64,000 bases of DNA from Methylobacter sp. (lineage in GTDB: Bacteria > Pseudomonadota > Gammaproteobacteria > Methylococcales > Methylomonadaceae). How positions within the stretch are numbered: position 1 is the stretch's first letter; each line of letters starts with the position of its first letter. The notes below the pieces were generated by a model. The model saw nothing but the letters and a program-made list of their open reading frames with translations. It had not been told where the DNA came from and did not search any database. Below, piece by piece: positions 44,436 to 56,082 of the stretch. The stretch spans positions 24,734 through 88,733 of the forward strand of contig JAURYJ010000040.1 of the NCBI GenBank assembly GCA_030653985.1, read 5' to 3'. Position numbers and translations under genes: made by a program.

Positions 44436-45536
44436 ATGAAATTTATTATTAATAGAGAAGAAATCCTGACTCCTTTGCAGCAAATAGTCAGTGTGATAGA
44501 AAAAAGGCAGACCATGCCTATTCTTTCCAATGTACTGATTGTTATTGAGGAAGATCAGCTGATTTTAACCGGTACCGATCTGGAAATTCAGATCATTGCT
44601 AAAATCAATATTGCAATGGCTACTCCCGGAACGATTACCGTACCGGCCAGAAAATTTTTAGATATTTGCAGGTTGTTACCTAGCGGAGCTGAAATTAAAT
44701 TCGAGTTGCAGGGCGATAAAGTAAAAATAACCTCAAGTCGCAGTCGTTTTTCTTTGAGTTGTTTACCCGCCGATAATTATCCTGAATTTGCCGAATCCGA
44801 GTTAGAAAATCACTTATTCATTGCTGCCGGTAAATTTAAAAAAGCACTGGATAAGACGGTCTTCTGCATGGCTAATCAAGATGTTCGTTATTACCTGAAC
44901 GGCTTATTGTTTAATGTATCCAACAGCAAATTTAAACTGGTTGCCTCTGATGGACATCGCCTGTCTATTTATGAAGATAATTTGGATCAGGCTACCGGTT
45001 TTGAAGCCAGAATTATTCTTCCTAGAAAAGGTGTGCTTGAACTGAGTCGATTGCTCGACGATCCTGAAGCCGAACTGAAAGTTGAATTTTCCAGCAACAA
45101 TATTCGAGTTTTCATCAAGAATCTGATTTTTTCCGCCAAACTGGTGGATTCAAAATATCCCGATTTTAGTAAAGTTTTTCAACAGGAATTTTTCAATCAG
45201 ATTCATATTCAAAAACAAGTTTTAAAAGACGCATTAACGCGTGTTGCAATTTTATCGAATGAAAAATTTAAGGGGGTGACCTTCGATATTACTCCTGACA
45301 GGCTGAAAATCAGTACGCATAACCCAGAGCATGATGAAGCCGAGGAAGAATTGATTATTGAATATATCGGCGAGCCCTTAACAATTGCTTTTAATGCGCA
45401 ATATTTACTGGATGCTGTTTCTAATTTAGATTCTGAACTTGCGGTTTTGACTATTGCGAGTAACGCCAGCAGTTGCTTTATTGATGAACCGAATGATTGT
45501 GGATATAAATTTATTGTTATGCCCATGAGACTGTAG
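44436..45536 (+). CDS. dnaN: DNA polymerase III sliding clamp (beta subunit)
   Basis: 366 aa, same length as E. coli DnaN. MKFIINREEILTPLQQIVSVIEKR at the start and the C-terminal YKFIVMPMRL are diagnostic. It forms the dimeric ring around DNA. It follows dnaA by 188 bp and precedes recF by 10 bp. Confidence 0.97.
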   Translation: MKFIINREEILTPLQQIVSVIEKRQTMPILSNVLIVIEEDQLILTGTDLEIQIIAKINIAMATPGTITVPARKFLDICRLLPSGAEIKFELQGDKVKITSSRSRFSLSCLPADNYPEFAESELENHLFIAAGKFKKALDKTVFCMANQDVRYYLNGLLFNVSNSKFKLVASDGHRLSIYEDNLDQATGFEARIILPRKGVLELSRLLDDPEAELKVEFSSNNIRVFIKNLIFSAKLVDSKYPDFSKVFQQEFFNQIHIQKQVLKDALTRVAILSNEKFKGVTFDITPDRLKISTHNPEHDEAEEELIIEYIGEPLTIAFNAQYLLDAVSNLDSELAVLTIASNASSCFIDEPNDCGYKFIVMPMRL

Positions 45537-45546
45537 CATTGCAGTA

Positions 45547-46623
45547 ATGAGTTTGTTGAAGCTGGATATCTACTCAGTCAGAAATATCCAAAAAGAATCG
45601 ATAATCCCCTCTCCGACAATCAATCTGATTGTTGGAGAAAATGCCAGTGGTAAAAGCGCTCTACTCGAAGCTATTTTTATTTTAGGACGCGCCAAATCTT
45701 ATCGTTGTTCAGCGATTAAATCGGTTATTAATTTTACCAAAGATCGCTTAGTCGTTTCTGCGCAAATTTTGCAGGAAAATGGCAATCAATTACAGCTAGG
45801 TATCCAGCTCGATGGCAAAAACAGTGAAATCCATATTAATCAGCAAGCGAAACAAAAACATTCGGATTTAGCTTATGCATTGCCGTTGCAACTTATTCAT
45901 CCTAAAAGTTACGAATTACTGGATGCTGGTTCCCAAATAAGAAGAGAGTTTTTAGATTGGGGCGTTTTCAATAATGACCAAAATTTTTTACCTGCCTGGC
46001 GTAAGTTTAAAAAAGCCTTAGCTCAACGCAATGCACTGTTAAAAACAAAGCGGCTTGAGCAAATCAATGTTTGGGATAAAGAACTCGTTTATTACGGTAC
46101 AATAGTGGACAGTTTCCGCCAGCAATATTTAGAAAAATTCAAACCTGTTTTTATCGAAATTATCGGCAGATTTCTGATCTTTGATGGTATTGATCTGAAG
46201 CTTGTATCCGGTTGGGATACTGCCAAGGAATTTAATCAAATTTTAATCGAGGATCGGGATAAAGACCTGCGTTATGGCTTTACTCATAGTGGGCCTCATC
46301 GTGGGGATTTTCAGTTATGGGTTAATAACCGCTTAGCAAAGGATTTTGTTTCACGCGGGCAATTAAAATTATTAGTCATGAGTTTGAAATTGGCACAGGT
46401 TCAATTGCTTGCCAATGAACACAGCCAAACAGGCTGTATTTTGATTGATGATTTCGCCGCAGAGCTCGACGTGATTAACCGGGCTAAGTTATTAAGCTAT
46501 TTGGCTGAAATGGCTTGTCAGGTATTTATTACCGCAACCGAAAAAAATGATTTTGGCGATTTAAGTCAAATCAAAAATTACAAAATGTTCCACGTGGAAC
46601 ATGGCACCATAAAATCCGTGTAA
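45547..46623 (+). CDS. recF: DNA replication and repair protein RecF
   Basis: 358 aa SMC-like ATPase. Walker A is GENASGKSALLEAI, the signature region is SRGQLKLLVMSLKLAQVQ, and Walker B is CILIDDFAAELD. It loads RecA at gaps with RecO/RecR. The last 15 codons contain a perfect 16-bp parS palindrome (46586-46601) that encodes part of KMFHVEHGT, and a second parS overlaps the end of the gene region, so coding and segregation signals share sequence. Confidence 0.96.
   Translation: MSLLKLDIYSVRNIQKESIIPSPTINLIVGENASGKSALLEAIFILGRAKSYRCSAIKSVINFTKDRLVVSAQILQENGNQLQLGIQLDGKNSEIHINQQAKQKHSDLAYALPLQLIHPKSYELLDAGSQIRREFLDWGVFNNDQNFLPAWRKFKKALAQRNALLKTKRLEQINVWDKELVYYGTIVDSFRQQYLEKFKPVFIEIIGRFLIFDGIDLKLVSGWDTAKEFNQILIEDRDKDLRYGFTHSGPHRGDFQLWVNNRLAKDFVSRGQLKLLVMSLKLAQVQLLANEHSQTGCILIDDFAAELDVINRAKLLSYLAEMACQVFITATEKNDFGDLSQIKNYKMFHVEHGTIKSV
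46586..46601. promoter_or_regulatory. parS centromere site 1 (inside recF)
   Basis: TGTTCCACGTGGAACA, a perfect 16-bp palindrome matching the ParB-binding consensus of gammaproteobacteria. It is coding sequence for the RecF C-terminus. Confidence 0.85.
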
Positions 46624-49131
<2,508 letters not shown>

Positions 49132-49133
49132 TT

Positions 49134-49922
49134 ATGCTGAATTTTCCGCAAATCGACCCTATTGCCTTTAGCTTAGGCCCGGTAAAGATTCACTGGTACG
49201 GACTGATGTACCTGATCGGTTTTGCCGCCGTCTGGTTTATAGGACAAAAACGCGCCGAGCAATCCTGGTCACCGATCAAGCCTGAAGCCATAGAAGATCT
49301 GGTGACTTACGGCGCACTCGGTGTTGTCCTGGGTGGCAGAATCGGCTATATCCTGTTTTATAATTTTGAAGGCTTCTTAAGTAACCCGCTAGTCCTGATT
49401 AAAATATGGCAAGGTGGCATGTCCTTTCATGGTGGCATGTTGGGCGTATTTATTGCGATGTGGTTATTCGCCAAAAAGCAGCAATGCAGCATGCTGCAAT
49501 TGACCGATATTATCGCGCCGCTGGCACCTATCGGTTTGGGCGCCGGTCGCATCGGCAACTTTATCAATTCCGAATTATGGGGCAGACATACCGATGTACC
49601 CTGGGCCATGGTCTTTCCTACCGGTGGCCCGTTAGCCCGTCACCCTTCGCAATTGTACGAAGCCTTTTTAGAAGGCTTCGTCTTGTTTGTCATTCTCTGG
49701 GTGTATTCGAGCAAACCCAGACCGGTTATGGCCACAACCGGTCTGGCTCTGTTTTTTTACGGCTGCTTTCGGTTTTTTGTCGAGTTTTTCAGAGTGCCGG
49801 ACGCGCAATTAGGTTATTTGGCTTTGGACTGGCTGACCATGGGGCAGATACTGTCAACACCGATGATAATAATCGGAGCCGGGTTGTTTTATTTTGCTCA
49901 TAAAAAAAAGCATCCCAAATAA
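49134..49922 (+). CDS. lgt: Prolipoprotein diacylglyceryl transferase
   Basis: 262 aa polytopic membrane enzyme. The signature GRIGNFINSELWGRHTDVPW, the His-containing HGGMLG motif and YGLMYLIGFAAVW at the N-terminus identify Lgt, which attaches diacylglycerol to lipobox cysteines. It starts 2 bp after the gyrB stop, so it is probably co-transcribed with it. A substrate candidate in this window is the lipoprotein at 11757. Confidence 0.95.
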   Translation: MLNFPQIDPIAFSLGPVKIHWYGLMYLIGFAAVWFIGQKRAEQSWSPIKPEAIEDLVTYGALGVVLGGRIGYILFYNFEGFLSNPLVLIKIWQGGMSFHGGMLGVFIAMWLFAKKQQCSMLQLTDIIAPLAPIGLGAGRIGNFINSELWGRHTDVPWAMVFPTGGPLARHPSQLYEAFLEGFVLFVILWVYSSKPRPVMATTGLALFFYGCFRFFVEFFRVPDAQLGYLALDWLTMGQILSTPMIIIGAGLFYFAHKKKHPK

Positions 49923-50130
49923 ATAAATCGATAAGTGTAGTTCCGTACCATCAAAACCCCTCGTTTATGTTTTCTACGGTACGTCGGCAAAAAGCCAGTT
50001 GATTGTTTGGCTTGGCGCACCATTGCTGCAATGTCATTTATCGCATTGTAACTAAGCGAGTTGGGTTGTGAACAACCATAACGGTGACCTAGGCAATGCA
50101 ACTGCCTATTCACACAACTGAGAACCCAAA

Positions 50131-52362
50131 ATGGATCAACTCCTTGACCAAGGTATTGCGAAAGGCCTCATTGTTTTAGATGCCGACCAAAAAAATATCA
50201 GCTACAAAACCCAAAATAAACGCCTGCGTTTCAACGACTCGGAAGAAAAAGTCCGCGCCCGCGCTTATCTGTCGTTGGTATTGGAATATGGCTACACGCC
50301 TGAACAAATTGATATTGAAGTTGCCGTTGAGCATCGTATTCCTAATGTATTTTCAGACATTGTTGTTTACGCTGACAAAACTCTTAAAAAGCCTTTGATC
50401 ACCGTTGAATGCAAACGCGAAGAAGCCAGTCAAGGCGAACTCGATCAAGGCGTTGAACAAGCCTTCGGTTACGCCAACTCAATGGACGCCGATTTCGTTT
50501 GGATGACATCCGGCATTCGCAACGACTACTTTCGCCGCGACCGCATTGCACCGAAAGAGCGCCACGCCAACCGTCTGGCCGATTTGCCGCGTCCAGGTAA
50601 AGAAGTTTCCCGGGCCAAGTACGTTAAAGGTGGCATCGGTGGTTTTGAATTAAAAACCGTTGAAGAAAATGAACTGACCCGCATTTTCAAACAAGCCCAT
50701 GATGCGTTGTGGGCGGGCGGTAAACGTAATCCGGTTGAAGCGTTCGATGAACTGGACAAACTGATTTTTTGTAAGATCTGGGACGAACGCCTCAAACGCA
50801 AAAACGGCGACCCGTATAACTTTCAGATTTTTAGTGATGATAAAGGCGATGCACTTAAAAGTCGTATTCATGACCTGTATTTGGAAGGCCGAAAAAAAGA
50901 TGCTGAAGTATTTAAAGAGGACATTCGCCTGTCCAACGCCGAGTTGCAAACCGTTGTCGGTTACTTGGCGGCGACAAACCTGAATAAAACTGACCTGGAC
51001 AGTAAAGGCCGCGCATTTGAGACATTCATGACCGGCTTTTTTCGGGGCGAGTTCGGCCAGTATTTTACCCCGCGCAAAATCGTCCAGTTCATCGTCGATA
51101 CCTTGCCGATTAATAATGACAGCATCGTGCTCGATACTTCTTGCGGTAGCGGCGGTTTTTTACTGCATGCGCTGGATAAAGTGCGCAAACAGGCCGACCG
51201 CAAAGCACAAGAAGGCTATTTCGACCCGGCCACGCCCGAAGGTTACAAGGAACATTTCGATTTCTGGCATGACTTCGCCGAGCACAACCTTTACGGCATT
51301 GAAATATCGGAAGGTATCGCCCGCACCGCCAAGATGAACATGATCATCCACGACGACGGTCATACCAATGTCATCGCCTCCGACGGCCTGGAAGCCATCG
51401 ACACCCTGCGCGAAAAAAGCAAAAACAAGGGTTTCAAGGAAAACAGCTTCGACTATATCATCACCAACCCGCCGTTCGGCTCCAAGGTTAAGTTTGCCGA
51501 AAAACGCTACCTGGAAAATTACGCCTTGGGTAAAAAAGGCATCGACTGGGTAGATGCCAAAATTAACAACGTTAATCTGTTGCGCGAAACTATCCGCGAC
51601 CAGCAAACCACCGAAGTGCTGTTCATCGAACAATGCCACCGCTTTCTTAAACCCGGCGGCATGTTAGCGATGGTCATTCCCGACAGCATCCTGACCAACA
51701 GCTCGATGCAATATGTGCGCAATTGGATTGAAGAGCACTGGCGCATCGTCGCCGTTGTCTCTTTGCCACAGTTTGCCTTTGCCGCCAACGGCGCGGGCGT
51801 AAAAAGTTCGGTGTTGTTTCTGAAAAAATATAACGCGGCCACAACTGCTACCATCAAAGCCATCAAAACGCAAGCCCAGGATGATTTGTTTGCCGACAAA
51901 GCGTTGGGCGTCGCGCTGGAAATCTTAATCGAAGAAAAGAAAACTGCGCTCAAGCGCGGTGATGCCATTATCCAGAAGATTGAAAATGATTTGGTTGCCA
52001 AGCTCGACGCATTCGAAGCACAGGGTAATTTCACGGCGGCAGATAAACGCGAATTCAAGGCTCAAGCCAAAACCGACATCACCGCTCATAAAGAAACTGA
52101 AGCTTATAAAGACTGGCACCAAGCCACCAGCGACGATTATAACGAGCGCATCACCAATCTGCGCGAAACGCTGGAAGACGACTTTCTTGCCAAGGTTAAG
52201 CAGCAGCTTGGTGATTACCCGATCTTTATGGCGATTGCCGAAGATATTGGCTACGACGCCGTCGGCAGGCCAACGGCGACCAATGAGCTGGAAACTGTTG
52301 CCAGTGAATTAGCCCGGTTTCTGGAGCATCTTGAGCAAGGAGATACGCGCCCTTTTGCCTAA
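50131..52362 (+). CDS. Restriction-modification protein: HSDR_N-type nuclease domain fused to N6-adenine methyltransferase
   Basis: 743 aa. The N-terminal ~160 residues look like the type I restriction N-terminal nuclease domain, with PD-(D/E)xK elements SDIVVY near 75 and ECK near 93. A helical linker precedes an N6_Mtase core with SAM motif VLDTSCGSGGF near 334 and catalytic NPPF near 446; AMVIPDSILTN follows. Cutting and methylation are therefore on one chain, as in type IIG/BcgI-like enzymes, and no separate helicase HsdR is seen. The 3' end holds CCCTTTT plus a strong hairpin with the specificity frame open in -1. Confidence 0.88.
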   Translation: MDQLLDQGIAKGLIVLDADQKNISYKTQNKRLRFNDSEEKVRARAYLSLVLEYGYTPEQIDIEVAVEHRIPNVFSDIVVYADKTLKKPLITVECKREEASQGELDQGVEQAFGYANSMDADFVWMTSGIRNDYFRRDRIAPKERHANRLADLPRPGKEVSRAKYVKGGIGGFELKTVEENELTRIFKQAHDALWAGGKRNPVEAFDELDKLIFCKIWDERLKRKNGDPYNFQIFSDDKGDALKSRIHDLYLEGRKKDAEVFKEDIRLSNAELQTVVGYLAATNLNKTDLDSKGRAFETFMTGFFRGEFGQYFTPRKIVQFIVDTLPINNDSIVLDTSCGSGGFLLHALDKVRKQADRKAQEGYFDPATPEGYKEHFDFWHDFAEHNLYGIEISEGIARTAKMNMIIHDDGHTNVIASDGLEAIDTLREKSKNKGFKENSFDYIITNPPFGSKVKFAEKRYLENYALGKKGIDWVDAKINNVNLLRETIRDQQTTEVLFIEQCHRFLKPGGMLAMVIPDSILTNSSMQYVRNWIEEHWRIVAVVSLPQFAFAANGAGVKSSVLFLKKYNAATTATIKAIKTQAQDDLFADKALGVALEILIEEKKTALKRGDAIIQKIENDLVAKLDAFEAQGNFTAADKREFKAQAKTDITAHKETEAYKDWHQATSDDYNERITNLRETLEDDFLAKVKQQLGDYPIFMAIAEDIGYDAVGRPTATNELETVASELARFLEHLEQGDTRPFA

Positions 52363-52406
52363 CCCCCAGCATCAACGAAGAAAAATATTTCGTTGTTCGC
52401 TGGGGG
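52350..52406 (+). promoter_or_regulatory. Candidate -1 programmed frameshift site joining the RM and specificity frames
   Basis: Slippery heptamer C-CCT-TTT (52350-52356) in the zero frame, a 6-nt spacer GCCTAA that contains the stop, then a strong stem: outer arms CCCCCAGC (52363-52370)/GCTGGGGG (52399-52406) and inner CAACGAA/TTCGTTG with a 9-nt loop. The -1 frame is open from 52335 through the specificity gene. No T-run follows the hairpin, which argues against a terminator. Confidence 0.6.
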
Positions 52407-52478
52407 GATGTTAAAAATAAATTCACACCACGGCTTTATTCTCCGAGTGTCCGCCATTTTTTTGAGCAATGTTGGAAA

Positions 52479-53780
52479 ATGGATAATGCCGTCTTTATGC
52501 GTGAAGTTATTACAGAAGGGGCCTATGGAGTATTACCTCCAGGAGACAGTTATGATCAGTCACTACCCATAGCCTTTTTAAGGGCTACCGAACTGAGGCC
52601 TAATCTTCAAATAGATCTAAAGTTTTGCCATCAAGTAGCTCGAGAATACATGATTCGAAAAGCCCGCGTTCATGTTGGTGACGTTCTTCTTGCCGTAAAG
52701 GGTGCAACAATTGCTTCACCTAAGTGCGTCGCAGTGATTGAGAAAGATATAGGTGAAACTGTAATCAATGGGTCTATTTTCCGAATGCAATTTAAACCCC
52801 ACGTGTTGCCAAAATTTGCCGCTGTTGTATTGGATACACCTATATTGAAAAGACAAATGCGGCTTAGTCTTATTGCCAATAATGGCGTTGACTATCTTGA
52901 CAAGGCATTGATAAATAGCTTGATATTTCCCGTTCCGGTTGAAGCAACACAACGAAAAGTAATTGATGTTTACGAATTGGCATCTTCACGATTCCAATTG
53001 GCACAAATAAGAGCAAAACAGTTACAGGCTGACATTGATGACTATCTCTTAACCGAACTTGGCATTAATCTGCCATCCGAGCCAGAGAACACTATTGTTA
53101 ACCGAATCTTCACGGCTCAGCGTCGTGAGTTAGCGGGCTGGCGGTTCGATCCTTATTATTTCAATATTCAATTTCATGCACTTGAACACGCTGTTGAGGC
53201 AGGAAGTTACAGCACCGTTTCGATAAGTCGTCTATTTCTCAGCATGAATAATGGTATCGACTGCCGTGATTTCGTTGAGGACGGTGTCCCTTATGTAAAA
53301 GTTGCCGATGTAAGAGCATTTGAAATCTCACCCGATAAGGCGCAAAAGGTACCAGTAACCGCTGTGCCTGAGCGTGGGATTGTCAGAAAAGGACAGTTGT
53401 TGCTTACGCGTAAGGGTTCATTTGGAATTGCGGCGCTGGTCGATCATAACGACAGTTACGCAATTAGCTCGGAAGTATTCAGAATAGAACTCGATAATAA
53501 TAAAGTTTCCGGTGAGTATTTGGTTACACTCTTAAATAGTAAATTATGCCAAAGTCAGTTTGATCGTGAAAAGATTGGCGCGATTATGGGTAGTTTGACT
53601 CAAGCGGCACTCTCCCGAATTCATATTCCACTGCCTCCACTGATGAAGCAAAAAAATATTGCAGAATTTGCCAGCTCAATCCGTCTGCAATCAAAGCAGT
53701 TGGTTGCCGAAGCAGAAAACGAACTCGAAATTGCCAAACACCGCATTGAGGCTATGCTGCTTGGTGAGGTAGAAATATGA
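52479..53780 (+). CDS. Type I-like specificity (HsdS) protein; true N-terminus probably lies upstream in the -1 frame
   Basis: 433 aa from the first ATG. Two target-recognition modules are visible. The second begins ELAGWRFDPYYFNIQF and holds SRLFLSMNNGIDC, VPYVKVADVRAF and IPLPPLMKQKNIAEFASSIR. The equivalent start of the first module (YFVVRWGDVKNKFTPRLYSP) is encoded upstream of the ATG at about 52384-52445, where the frame is open but has no ATG, GTG or TTG. So the full protein requires either frameshifting from the RM gene or a non-standard start. The stop overlaps the next gene (ATGA). Confidence 0.82.
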   Translation: MDNAVFMREVITEGAYGVLPPGDSYDQSLPIAFLRATELRPNLQIDLKFCHQVAREYMIRKARVHVGDVLLAVKGATIASPKCVAVIEKDIGETVINGSIFRMQFKPHVLPKFAAVVLDTPILKRQMRLSLIANNGVDYLDKALINSLIFPVPVEATQRKVIDVYELASSRFQLAQIRAKQLQADIDDYLLTELGINLPSEPENTIVNRIFTAQRRELAGWRFDPYYFNIQFHALEHAVEAGSYSTVSISRLFLSMNNGIDCRDFVEDGVPYVKVADVRAFEISPDKAQKVPVTAVPERGIVRKGQLLLTRKGSFGIAALVDHNDSYAISSEVFRIELDNNKVSGEYLVTLLNSKLCQSQFDREKIGAIMGSLTQAALSRIHIPLPPLMKQKNIAEFASSIRLQSKQLVAEAENELEIAKHRIEAMLLGEVEI

Positions 53781-55330
53781 GCTTAAAACATGACGCAGAC
53801 GGTTTTCTGGTTGGAGCGCCAATTGGGCCTATTACGTTACGTGGTGTCTTGGCTGACACCTTGGGTGGCTTTAAGGTGGTGCGGGGCTATGCCAAATTCA
53901 GCGAGCTTGCCGCTCGCTCCTATGCGGACTCTGACTACCAACGTGATTTGATCCCTAAGCATCAGGCTGAAATCCAATCGTTTTACCAGCGCAGTGAATA
54001 CTTGTTTTTCCCGGAAGTGGTGTTGTCGCTGGAATTGCAGGCCGACTACGAAAAGCCCGGTGCGCCCGATGCCGATCCTTTGCAATTGGTGCTACAGGGC
54101 CAAGCGTTCAAATCCAATATCAATGGGGTAAGCGTCAAAGTCACTAAGACCAAGACGACCGCTGGCTTAATACAGGCAAACATCACCTTGCCCGAAGAAG
54201 CAGGAAAAATCCTAAAACGTATTGACGGCAATCACCGCATCAGCGCCTTCGAAGCGATGACAGATGTACAACGCCTCAATAGCAATCCCGTTTCGTTCTG
54301 CATTGTGCTGTTAGCTCAAGGACAAGCCAAGCAGATCGAAAAGACGCTTTTTTATAACATTAATTCAAAAGCAGAGCGTCTAACTCCTGAACAAATTTAT
54401 AGAAGCATCATTGAAGATGAAGCTGGCTTTCCCGATGATGTTCTTGAACGCGACTTTGGGCCTGAATTTGTTGTTTGTCGCCAAACGCGTAAGGAATTGA
54501 ATTTTACCTACCTATCCAATTTAAGAGACGTATTCGGCCAAAACGAAGGGCAAGACGATAGTCGCTGCTCGGTTTTAATCGAGTCGTTAAAGGATCTGCA
54601 AGCCGAGCGCAAGCGATTGAATGACGTAAGCCCGCTTCCTGATACTGCCAGGCTTTTGCAAGCTATTCAGAACCTCAATACTAGCTATGCTGATGAGCGA
54701 CTGAAATACTCTGTCTCGCCTGGACTATTTTCCGCGTTTCTGTTCTTCGCTATTCAGGATGGAGCACGCTATCGGCAATTTGAAACTTGGGTACTGAAAA
54801 ACCATCTTTATGAACTCCAAGCAATCAATGCTTCAGACGTTATTCGTATTTTTGAAAAAGTGGCAAAATCGCGAAAACAGCAAATTTTCGTTTCGATGTG
54901 GTTTGATGAGAAAACCACATCAAATTTCGAGGCTATTAAAGCGGCTTTGGATGATTTGAATGCACAACACAAACTTGATATAAAACTACGCCCGATTCGA
55001 ATTGACCAGTTCGATACAGGATATTCCTATGAAATTAACGACGAAATCCTTCGCCTTATTGATGAGTCTGGTTTGCTAATTGCCGATTTGACCGGTGGAA
55101 ACAAGAACGTTTACCACGAAATCGGTTTTCTGATGGGACTGAATCAGGGGCGTGGATTACCCCATGAAAACTTTCTACTGCTGCATAATGGAAGCATTAG
55201 TAAAGCTGCTGATGACGTGGGTTTCAATCTGAGTAATATCAAGCAACTTCGAGTATCAGACACTAACAGCTTGCGCGAAGAAGTGAAGGAGCAGATAGCA
55301 ATTTACTATGGTTTGAAAAATAATCCATAA
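53777..55330 (+). CDS. DGQHR/DndB-like domain fused to a nucleoside deoxyribosyltransferase/TIR-like domain
   Basis: 517 aa. The N-terminal ~350 residues carry RIDGNHRISAFEA near 148-160 and LFYNINSKAERLTPEQ, resembling DGQHR (DndB/ParB-like) proteins. The C-terminal ~150 residues read QQIFVSMWFDE, YSYEINDEILRLIDESGLLI, ADLTGGNKNVYHEIGFLMGL, the pattern of nucleoside 2-deoxyribosyltransferase or TIR-like nucleotide-hydrolysing effector domains. It overlaps the specificity gene by 4 bp, so it is part of the RM operon. An abortive, NAD- or nucleotide-depleting role is inference only. Confidence 0.72.
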   Translation: MSLKHDADGFLVGAPIGPITLRGVLADTLGGFKVVRGYAKFSELAARSYADSDYQRDLIPKHQAEIQSFYQRSEYLFFPEVVLSLELQADYEKPGAPDADPLQLVLQGQAFKSNINGVSVKVTKTKTTAGLIQANITLPEEAGKILKRIDGNHRISAFEAMTDVQRLNSNPVSFCIVLLAQGQAKQIEKTLFYNINSKAERLTPEQIYRSIIEDEAGFPDDVLERDFGPEFVVCRQTRKELNFTYLSNLRDVFGQNEGQDDSRCSVLIESLKDLQAERKRLNDVSPLPDTARLLQAIQNLNTSYADERLKYSVSPGLFSAFLFFAIQDGARYRQFETWVLKNHLYELQAINASDVIRIFEKVAKSRKQQIFVSMWFDEKTTSNFEAIKAALDDLNAQHKLDIKLRPIRIDQFDTGYSYEINDEILRLIDESGLLIADLTGGNKNVYHEIGFLMGLNQGRGLPHENFLLLHNGSISKAADDVGFNLSNIKQLRVSDTNSLREEVKEQIAIYYGLKNNP

Positions 55331-55392
55331 GTTAGAATATTTCAGAATTATCCACACGCATGAAGTCGGAAAAAATTTGAGGTTTAAATAGC

Positions 55393-55551
55393 ATGAACAT
55401 TGCAGAAACTATTTATCAACACGTTAAAGCCATGGAGGTATTACATTTTGTCGAATTCCTCGAAACAAAACCTGATTTCATTGCCAAAAATGCTACTGAA
55501 AACATTTATGCAAAACTTGCCAATAGGCGAGCGTACAGACCTGGAAATTAG
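55393..55551 (+). pseudogene. Frameshifted antitoxin gene
   Basis: Frame starting MNIAETIYQHVKAMEVLHFV resembles the short antitoxins paired with PIN toxins, but it ends early after 52 codons. A second frame continues with TDLEISKDFQGLRDEWNNS (ending 55594), which looks like the missing C-terminus. A single frameshift near 55500-55540 would join them. It directly precedes a PIN toxin remnant. Confidence 0.5.
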
Positions 55552-55590
55552 CAAAGATTTCCAGGGATTAAGGGACGAGTGGAATAACTC

Positions 55591-55995
55591 ATGAAATTAT
55601 TCCTGGATGCTTGCCGCATTATTTATCTGATCGAATCGCACCAGCAACAAGGCCAAAATACTCGATCATTGATAACTCAAGCATTACAAAATAACGCGCA
55701 ACTGGTTATTTCGTGATTATCTTTTTTAGAATGTCGCGTATTACCGCTCAAAGAAAAAAATGATAGCTTGCTGGAAAGTTGTAACTGATTTTTTCAACTA
55801 CCCAGCTTGCAAATCATAGAACTCAGCGCAGATGTGGTTAATATTGCTACCGACTTAAGAGCACACTATTCAAATTCATTAAGGACTCCTGACGCCTTAC
55901 AGTTAGCTTGCGCTTTAACAGCCAATGCCGATCAATTTTTAACGGGCGATAAAAAACTGTCGGTGATTCAAGATATTGACATTATTATTGTTTGA
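55591..55995 (+). pseudogene. PIN-domain toxin (VapC-like), interrupted by two in-frame stops
   Basis: From ATG 55591 the frame reads MKLFLDACRIIYLIES..., TGA, LSFLECRVLPLKEKNDSLLESCN, TGA, FFQLPSLQIIELSADVVNIA, RTPDALQLACALTANADQFL, LTGDKKLSVI. PIN hallmarks (DACRIIYLIE; SxLxxLECR; RTPDALQLA; FLTGDKKL) are all present in one frame, with TGA codons at about 55714 and 55786. Aligned PIN proteins would have Glu at the first, so loss of function is more likely than recoding. Overlapping layout with the antitoxin marks a decayed toxin-antitoxin module. Confidence 0.65.
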
Positions 55996-56082
55996 GATTC
56001 ATGCCGCATCAGCAGAGCCCCAATATAATTTGTTAAAGAACCTTAGAACTATTTTAAAAACCAATAGTCATGAAAAAACCAC

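Noticed and set aside
52363..52406. Rho-independent terminator between RM and specificity genes
   Set aside because: Strong stem but no following T-run, and it would cut the operon in two; its spacing to CCCTTTT and the open -1 frame favour a frameshift stimulator.
55591..55995. Selenocysteine or TGA-to-tryptophan recoding in the PIN gene
   Set aside because: TGA is a stop in the surrounding genes (for example gspI and the PIN frame itself), PIN relatives expect Glu at the first site, and no SECIS-like stem is evident.
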